A DNA stretch of 28,105 nucleotides from a virus. The translations under genes and the position numbers were made by a program. Under the pieces are notes generated by a model. That model searched no databases and was not told the DNA's origin. It saw only the letters and a program-made list of their open reading frames with translations. Every line of letters starts with the position of its first letter. Within the stretch, counting starts at the first letter, position 1. The stretch is taken from IMG/VR virus record IMGVR_UViG_3300024475_000024, positions 1 through 28,105 of that record. One strand, written 5' to 3'. Shown piece by piece: positions 24,855-28,105 of this stretch.

Positions 24855-25210
24855 CTGTAGCCGCCACCAGCAGCCTTGTACTCACGTGCTAACATCTGCG
24901 CTTTACGTGCTGACCACTGACCGGGCTTACCGCCTTTGCTGCCAGCTTTAATCTTTTCAAATAATCTTTTTCTCAGTGCGGGCTTAGTATAGTTGCCAGC
25001 TTCATTAACTCTACTCTTGCTCTTCGCTTTAGACTTCGCCGGTTTGCTAGCTTTTCTAACTGCCCCACCTTTCTTATACTCTTGCTTTTTCTCCACGTTT
25101 GTAATTGTTCCTTTGTTGGCTGATGCATAGAAGATTTGCTCACCCTTATTCTCCCCGTACTTTTTTGTCATCGCAGATTTAATCTTAGAGCCTTTAGTTG
25201 TGAGGGGCAT
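24851..25210 (-). CDS. DUF5872-like small basic protein
   Basis: From the ATG at 25210, preceded by an excellent AGGAG/AAGGAG site, the product is 119 residues. The first part has TTKGSKIKSAMTKKYGENKG and IFYASANKGTI, seen in marine phage small proteins. A Lys/Ser/Ala-rich linker follows. The C-terminus reads YTKPALRKRLFEKIKAGSKG then KPGQWSARKAQMLAREYKAA, the pattern I associate with the DUF5872 family, which also occurs in giant viruses. Strong positive charge suggests nucleic-acid or virion contact. An in-frame ATG at 25255 is possible but lies inside the upstream gene. It overlaps the next start by four bases. Confidence 0.75.
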   Translation of the reverse strand: MPLTTKGSKIKSAMTKKYGENKGEQIFYASANKGTITNVEKKQEYKKGGAVRKASKPAKSKAKSKSRVNEAGNYTKPALRKRLFEKIKAGSKGGKPGQWSARKAQMLAREYKAAGGGYR

Positions 25211-25223
25211 ATCTCCTTTTCTC

Positions 25224-25598
25224 CTAGCTACCACGAGATGGGTTATAGTATTCACGCACAGATATAAACATTTCTAAAGATGCACTAGCACCGTTAAACG
25301 CTGATATTTTATCACCTGCATGTAAGTGTAGTCTATCTGAAGTTATAATATTATATACATCTTTACCCGTAATCGACTTATCATTAATAATATGATGATA
25401 TGTATTTGTATCTGCATGATACCACTGCACTGTAATGTTTTGTACTGCAGTAGCACCATTACTTATATGCAAGAAGTCTATGGTAGCGTCATGGAATGGT
25501 GGAACAGTATACAGTGTATCCGCACTAGCACCCCCTGCTGTTGCAGTAACAGTTAAGGCTGCTGTAGCTGTAGTATAGTTATTGCGATCAATAGCCAT
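25224..25598 (-). CDS. Small beta-rich phage protein, possibly virion component
   Basis: The 124-residue product begins MAIDRNNYTTATAALTVTAT. It is made of alternating beta strands (TLYTVPPFHDATIDFLHISN, VQNITVQWYHADTNTYHHII, DRLHLHAGDKISAFNGASAS) with a short C-terminal tail. This single beta-sandwich pattern is found in small proteins of marine phages, some of which are head-decoration or neck proteins. No signal peptide or catalytic motif is seen. It shares one base with the end of the previous gene and is coupled to it (TAATG). A structural role is plausible but unproven. Confidence 0.65.
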   Translation of the reverse strand: MAIDRNNYTTATAALTVTATAGGASADTLYTVPPFHDATIDFLHISNGATAVQNITVQWYHADTNTYHHIINDKSITGKDVYNIITSDRLHLHAGDKISAFNGASASLEMFISVREYYNPSRGS

Positions 25599-25717
25599 TA
25601 CTTATTCCAGTCCAGTACAGTCCGGTGCTTCTTCCAGAACCAATTACCAATACGAGTAAAGGGCTTTCCAATAGCAAGTAAAGTCATACCTAAATAATAC
25701 ACACAAGTTTTACGCAT
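25598..25717 (-). CDS. Very short membrane-associated protein
   Basis: I choose the ATG at 25717, which overlaps the end of the HNH-like gene by eight bases. It gives a 39-residue peptide MRKTCVYYLGMTLLAIGKPF followed by TRIGNWFWKKHRTVLDWNK. It has a hydrophobic, aromatic stretch and a basic Trp-rich end, suiting a small membrane-surface peptide. Short proteins with GNWFWKKH-like ends are known from other marine phages, as far as I recall. A longer reading upstream would run inside the HNH-like coding region and looks spurious. Function unknown. Confidence 0.55.
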   Translation of the reverse strand: MRKTCVYYLGMTLLAIGKPFTRIGNWFWKKHRTVLDWNK

Positions 25718-26153
25718 AGGGATTACGTTTGCCAGCAGTTTTTGTGCGTGGGTAAGAACGGTTTTGACTAGCTGTTTTAGTTGTGAGATTACCAGCACGA
25801 TTATCCTTTGGATTTCCATTTTTATGTGCAACATCTTTTCCTGTAATATTTTGACCATTATTTTTCGCTATCCTACGTGCCGCATTTCTACTAGCACGAT
25901 TTTGTTTCTGTTCCGAACTGCTATGATAATTAGCATATTCACTGGCATAGTCACGAACTACACCACCTATCGCCATCTTACGCTGGCTTCTGGCTTTCTT
26001 TTTTGCCTTATCCGTTAGATTACCATAATGATACAGCTTCACACTAGTTTTAGTATGTGTTTTATTACTATGTAAGGAACCATCGGGCATTTTATGGTAC
26101 GCACCACTCCAGACAGTTCCATCTCGTGTGTAATGTTTTACACCTTTAGCCAT
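25710..26153 (-). CDS. HNH-like endonuclease domain fused to a phage N-terminal domain
   Basis: The 147-residue protein has an N-terminal part (1-55) beginning MAKGVKHYTRDGTVWSGAYH. A basic linker follows, then a C-terminal HNH-like domain (about 80-135): ASRNAARRIAK, then GKDVAHKNGNPKDNRAGNL with His110, Asn118 and Asn122, and TASQNRS with Asn131. This is the core of free-standing phage HNH nucleases, in which the leading Asp-His is replaced by Ala-His. It may nick DNA, for example in packaging, mobility or host-DNA attack, or may be a degenerate domain used for binding. The start overlaps the previous stop by one base. Confidence 0.7.
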   Translation of the reverse strand: MAKGVKHYTRDGTVWSGAYHKMPDGSLHSNKTHTKTSVKLYHYGNLTDKAKKKARSQRKMAIGGVVRDYASEYANYHSSSEQKQNRASRNAARRIAKNNGQNITGKDVAHKNGNPKDNRAGNLTTKTASQNRSYPRTKTAGKRNPYA

Positions 26154-26512
26154 TAGTACTTACTCTTTACCATACCACCTGTAGCGTATTTATGATCCTT
26201 TTTATTAGCCATACCACCGCCCATCATTTCAGCTTTCTTTGACTTCTTCATTTCAGCCATGCCTACACCGATAGAGATTACAGGTACTTTCTTAGTGGCA
26301 TCACCACCTTTGTTATAATTACCTTCGCCACGAGAACCTAGTGAAAAAGAACGATCAACACTTGATAGCCTATCCAACCGCTTCTGTGCAGCTTTACGTA
26401 CTGGTTCAGGTGTCTTAGGGTCTGCAACCATTTTAGTCAACTCACCCATATTTGCACTTTCAACTTTACGCATTGGTGACGATTTAGGTGTCGCCATTTT
26501 ATCTTTAGCCAT
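26153..26512 (-). CDS. Small basic phage protein, unknown
   Basis: The 119-residue protein is Lys-, Met- and Gly-rich, beginning MAKDKMATPKSSPMRKVESA. A helical region PEPVRKAAQKRLDRLSSVDR precedes a Gly-rich low-complexity part (GMAEMKKSKKAEMMGGGMAN) and a short GGMVKSKY end. No domain is recognised. AAGGAAA lies before the ATG. The preceding gene ends 12 bases upstream and the next overlaps by one base. Such basic, low-complexity small proteins are common in marine phage accessory blocks and could bind DNA or the virion. Function unknown. Confidence 0.6.
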   Translation of the reverse strand: MAKDKMATPKSSPMRKVESANMGELTKMVADPKTPEPVRKAAQKRLDRLSSVDRSFSLGSRGEGNYNKGGDATKKVPVISIGVGMAEMKKSKKAEMMGGGMANKKDHKYATGGMVKSKY

Positions 26513-26524
26513 TATTTATTTCCT

Positions 26525-26803
26525 TTACCACTTAACTTTATCAGCCCAATAAGCCGCACTCATTTTGCCCTTGGCAATATTCTTACCATGACGTGCCTTA
26601 AATGATGCACGTTTCTTTTTCATTTTATCTGACTCACCAGCTTTGGGCTTACCTGCTGTACTGGCACCCTGCTCACCAAAACGGATCAATTTAATCTTCT
26701 CACCTTCTTTGGCAAGCACTGCATGTGATTTAGTTGGGTGATTAGGTGTACGCTTGGGCTTGTTGTAGCCAGCAAACTTCTCACCACGATATTCGATTGT
26801 CAT
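26525..26803 (-). CDS. DUF6321-like small basic protein
   Basis: From the ATG at 26803, which overlaps the previous stop as ATGA and has AAGGA upstream, the product is 92 residues. It carries PKRTPNHPTKSHAVLAKEG, KLIRFGEQGAS and the C-terminus SFKARHGKNIAKGKMSAAYW followed by ADKVKW. This combination is what I recall for the DUF6321 family of marine phages. The strong basic charge and conserved end suggest a virion or nucleic-acid-binding role, but none is known. A longer start at 26851 would lie within the preceding gene and is less likely. Confidence 0.75.
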   Translation of the reverse strand: MTIEYRGEKFAGYNKPKRTPNHPTKSHAVLAKEGEKIKLIRFGEQGASTAGKPKAGESDKMKKKRASFKARHGKNIAKGKMSAAYWADKVKW

Positions 26804-27018
26804 GTCTTCAATCCTTCTGGTATTGTAAGTGGTAGTTGAGTTGTCAGGCACGTAGCTGACCAGTCTACTATTTCTCCACTAGCTATTCTAGGTCTATGCA
26901 TCTCACGTACAATCTCTAAAGTAGGACATTCAACTACATTACGTGCGTAAGACTTTAGTTCTCCATCCGGCAGTACGATCACGGAGAAGAATACAAAAAA
27001 GGTATAAAGTTCCATCAC
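26800..27018 (-). CDS. Small protein with hydrophobic N-terminus and Cys pair
   Basis: The 72-residue product begins with a hydrophobic segment (LYTFFVFFSVIVL) that looks like a signal anchor. A polar body with NVVECPTLEIVREMHRPRI and WSATCLTTQLPL follows. The two cysteines lie 25 residues apart, as in the peptide at 24675-24854 (26). The start is GTG at 27018, overlapping the previous stop as GTGA, or the ATG one codon later; AAGGA serves either. It is probably membrane-tethered with its Cys pair outside. Function unknown. Confidence 0.6.
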   Translation of the reverse strand: MMELYTFFVFFSVIVLPDGELKSYARNVVECPTLEIVREMHRPRIASGEIVDWSATCLTTQLPLTIPEGLKT

Positions 27019-27236
27019 TCATTTCCTTCACTCCACCCTTCTAAACGCATATAATCCTCTGTCTCTTTTAGAGTAAAGGTACGTGGGGTAAACTTAGCCT
27101 CCAATGCACTGCGCACGTAGAATACGTCACTGTGAGGAATATGAAGACGGTCTAATGAATTGGTACGGATGGCATCATAGAATGCATCAAGTACATTATC
27201 TGTGTATAGTTTTACGGATTTCTTTGTCAATGTCAA
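27015..27236 (-). CDS. Small conserved protein, first gene of the leftward operon
   Basis: The 73-residue product reads KKSVKLYTDNVLDAFYDAIR, LDRLHIPHSDVFYVRSALEA and KETEDYMRLEGWSEGNE, a compact helical protein. The only in-frame starts are TTG at 27236 or TTG at 27230; there is no ATG before the body and only weak ribosome-site similarity. Those TTG codons coincide with TTGACA boxes of a candidate promoter, so the exact N-terminus is uncertain. It overlaps the next gene by four bases. It is the first gene downstream of the strong promoter at 27403-27431. Function unknown. Confidence 0.6.
   Translation of the reverse strand: MTLTKKSVKLYTDNVLDAFYDAIRTNSLDRLHIPHSDVFYVRSALEAKFTPRTFTLKETEDYMRLEGWSEGNE
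27203..27236 (-). promoter_or_regulatory. Third match to the phage promoter motif
   Basis: TTGACA (27231-27236), 16 bases, TAAAAC (27209-27214), then TATACA (27203-27208) on the minus strand share the GTAWAACTATA block and the exact spacing of the capsid and hub promoters. However, it falls inside the first codons of the 27015-27236 gene, so it is either an internal promoter or a chance match. Confidence 0.4.
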
Positions 27237-27260
27237 GAACTTTCTTAAAAATATACGGAT

Positions 27261-27383
27261 ATATCACTTATGTGTTAGTTAAGTGTACAGTTAAGTGTAT
27301 TAACAAAGAAAATGTAATAGTAGTTAAGTGTACATATAAGTGTTATTATAGTTTTATTAAGGAACAGTTAAGTGTATCACTTA
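27261..27383. repeat. Phased TAAGTG repeat cluster (operator- or iteron-like)
   Basis: TAAGTG occurs at 27280, 27292, 27325, 27337 and 27369, and inverted (CACTTA) at 27265 and 27378. Four copies share a longer core GTTAAGTGTA (27278, 27290, 27323, 27367). Within groups the copies are 12 bases apart; groups start 45 and 44 bases apart. The last forms a dyad, TAAGTG-TAT-CACTTA (27369-27383). A further near-match in the opposite orientation lies at 27991-28000. The cluster is just downstream of the consensus promoter, so binding by a repressor or activator is the likeliest role. A replication origin with iterons is the alternative. Confidence 0.7.
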
Positions 27384-27402
27384 TATGTTCTAGTTATATA
27401 TA

Positions 27403-27431
27403 ATTATACCAGATTTTGTCAAGCCTGTCAA
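27403..27431 (-). promoter_or_regulatory. Full-consensus sigma70-type promoter for the leftward operon
   Basis: On the minus strand TTGACA (27426-27431) is separated by exactly 17 bases from TATAAT (27403-27408), a complete match to the bacterial consensus. A second TTGACA (27417-27422) lies inside the spacer. The start site would be near 27396, giving a leader of about 160 bases that contains the TAAGTG repeats before the first gene. Confidence 0.85.
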
Positions 27432-27722
27432 TACACATTATTTGTCTGGTACTACTCTTTTTTATTTTATGGGTCCAGATTAGATGTAATCACCGCAACT
27501 GGTCCCTATGCCCCTATAAATATGCCTATTTTTTAGGCAACTGTGCAATACTTGTGCATATATGTATGTCAGTTACCCTTGTGGTTAACAGTCAATTTCC
27601 CTGATCTGTGTATTTCTGTGTATATACGTACTACGGGTACGGGGGTGGCTCCTGCCCTAACCCCTTGAAATGACAGTATTTTCTATCTGCCAGCGAAAAA
27701 AAGCATATTTTCTGCCAGTTTC

Positions 27723-27742
27723 AGCCCTCAATAGCCCTCAAA
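27723..27742. repeat. Tandem 10-base repeat
   Basis: AGCCCTCAAT (27723-27732) is followed directly by AGCCCTCAAA (27733-27742). TCTGCCAG also occurs twice close by, near 27685-27720. The repeats are short and could be chance. Confidence 0.4.
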
Positions 27743-27769
27743 TAGCTGCTAAGTCCTTGTTTTTATTGA

Positions 27770-27800
27770 GGTGTCAACTGATAGTGTATCAGTTACCACC
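27770..27800. repeat. Imperfect dyad in the control region
   Basis: AACTGAT (27776-27782) and ATCAGTT (27788-27794) form a 7-bp stem around a five-base loop. GGTG (27770-27773) and CACC (27797-27800) add four outer pairs across a two-base mismatch. The size suits an operator for a dimeric regulator or an RNA hairpin; no U-tail follows. Imperfect copies of a TACCACC-CCAACAAA sequence lie at 27794-27811 and 27867-27883. Confidence 0.45.
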
Positions 27801-28105
27801 ACCCAACAAAGAAAAAAGCCAGTGTTTTCAAAAACATAGACCCATATCAAGTGGCGGTGCATATACTACCACCCCAACAAAAGCAGCCCATACTTATATA
27901 ATATAAATAAAAAAATCACTAACTCATTGAAAACAAACAATAAACCAAAAAAGTGAATCGAACCTGAATTTTTATTTATCAACAAAAACAATCACTTAAC
28001 TTTTAACTTACTGAAATCATTGATGAAATTAATTGTTTACTTATCCGATAAAAAAGATTAGTCTTTAAAAATCGAAGCAAGGCAAACAGCCAAGCCAAGA
28101 TAGAC

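Larger units (their letters stand above)
27237..28105. other. Gene-free control-like region
   Basis: About 870 bases have no convincing gene on either strand; the open frames here are short, Cys/Ile/Tyr-rich or low-complexity and lack ribosome sites. The left part holds the strong leftward promoter and TAAGTG repeats. The middle has a short hairpin GCCTA-TTTTT-TAGGC (27524-27538) and small repeats. The rightmost 200 bases are very AT-rich. It may be the junction between late genes and the rest of the genome, or an origin or regulatory region. I see no tRNA, integrase site or start of a rightward gene. Confidence 0.6.

Noticed and set aside
27261-27383. CRISPR array
   Set aside because: The repeat core is about 10 bases with 12- and 45-base spacing, too short for CRISPR repeats, and there are no cas genes.
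27524-27538. Hairpin GCCTA-TTTTT-TAGGC as a terminator
   Set aside because: The stem is only five base pairs and no U-run follows on either strand.
27772-27777. TGTCAA (TTGACA on minus strand) as another promoter
   Set aside because: No acceptable -10 box lies 16-18 bases downstream.
27104-27906. Plus-strand open frames in the right-hand gene-free region
   Set aside because: They are short, Cys/Ile/Tyr-rich, lack ribosome sites, overlap the promoter and repeats, and show no protein-like pattern.
27955-27964. GGTTCGATTC (minus strand), like a tRNA T-loop or attachment-site core
   Set aside because: Only one closing base pair of a T-stem is present and no acceptor, anticodon or D arm can be drawn. 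No integrase gene is in the window.

Overview
This window looks like the late (structural, packaging and lysis) half of a tailed double-stranded DNA phage genome, or of a phage contig from a marine metagenome. Thirty-six genes lie head to tail on the minus strand, with gaps of a few bases or short start/stop overlaps (ATGA, GTGA, TAATG). They begin near 27.24 kb and run off the left edge. The gene types resemble those of uncultured marine phages: a P22-type portal, a Terminase_6-like large terminase, a GH24 lysozyme, a GTA-type holin, TELNILDG-repeat fibres, RGVFGGG-repeat propellers and small DUF-type proteins. This points to a marine, probably podovirus-like phage. There is no tape-measure gene, tail sheath or long-tail module in the window. 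The host cannot be determined. By eye the base composition is only moderately AT-rich, so a very AT-rich SAR11 host is not specifically indicated. Family assignments come from memory of the families, not from searches.

In the direction of transcription (right to left): 27.24-28.1 kb is gene-free and control-like. It holds a full-consensus sigma70-type promoter (TTGACA-N17-TATAAT) firing leftward, followed by a phased cluster of TAAGTG repeats. 24.2-27.2 kb carries small accessory genes, including an HNH-like protein, DUF6321- and DUF5872-like proteins and two small Cys-pair membrane proteins. 22.8-24.1 kb is the lysis cassette (holin, second small membrane protein, lysozyme). 20.6-22.8 kb is packaging (TerS-like, HTH protein, TerL). 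15.7-20.6 kb is head morphogenesis (portal, small coiled protein, conserved acidic protein, scaffold). 14.4-15.7 kb is the major capsid protein, which has its own promoter, a structured leader and a strong terminator. 3.2-14.3 kb is a long set of fibre and appendage genes, rich in repeats (glycine-rich fibre, YadA-like fibre, twin six-repeat propellers, 22-24-residue-repeat protein). 0.9-3.2 kb encodes the adaptor and tail hub/nozzle proteins, and the left edge cuts a further fibre gene.

The most distinctive features are regulatory. A shared promoter architecture (TTGACA-N16-TAWAAC followed directly by TATA) lies before the capsid gene and before the hub gene, with a third match near 27.2 kb. 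A related promoter at 24.15 kb appears to give a leaderless transcript. The TAAGTG repeat cluster has 12-bp and about 45-bp spacing. No integrase, RNA polymerase, replication gene, tRNA, CRISPR array or insertion sequence was found here.
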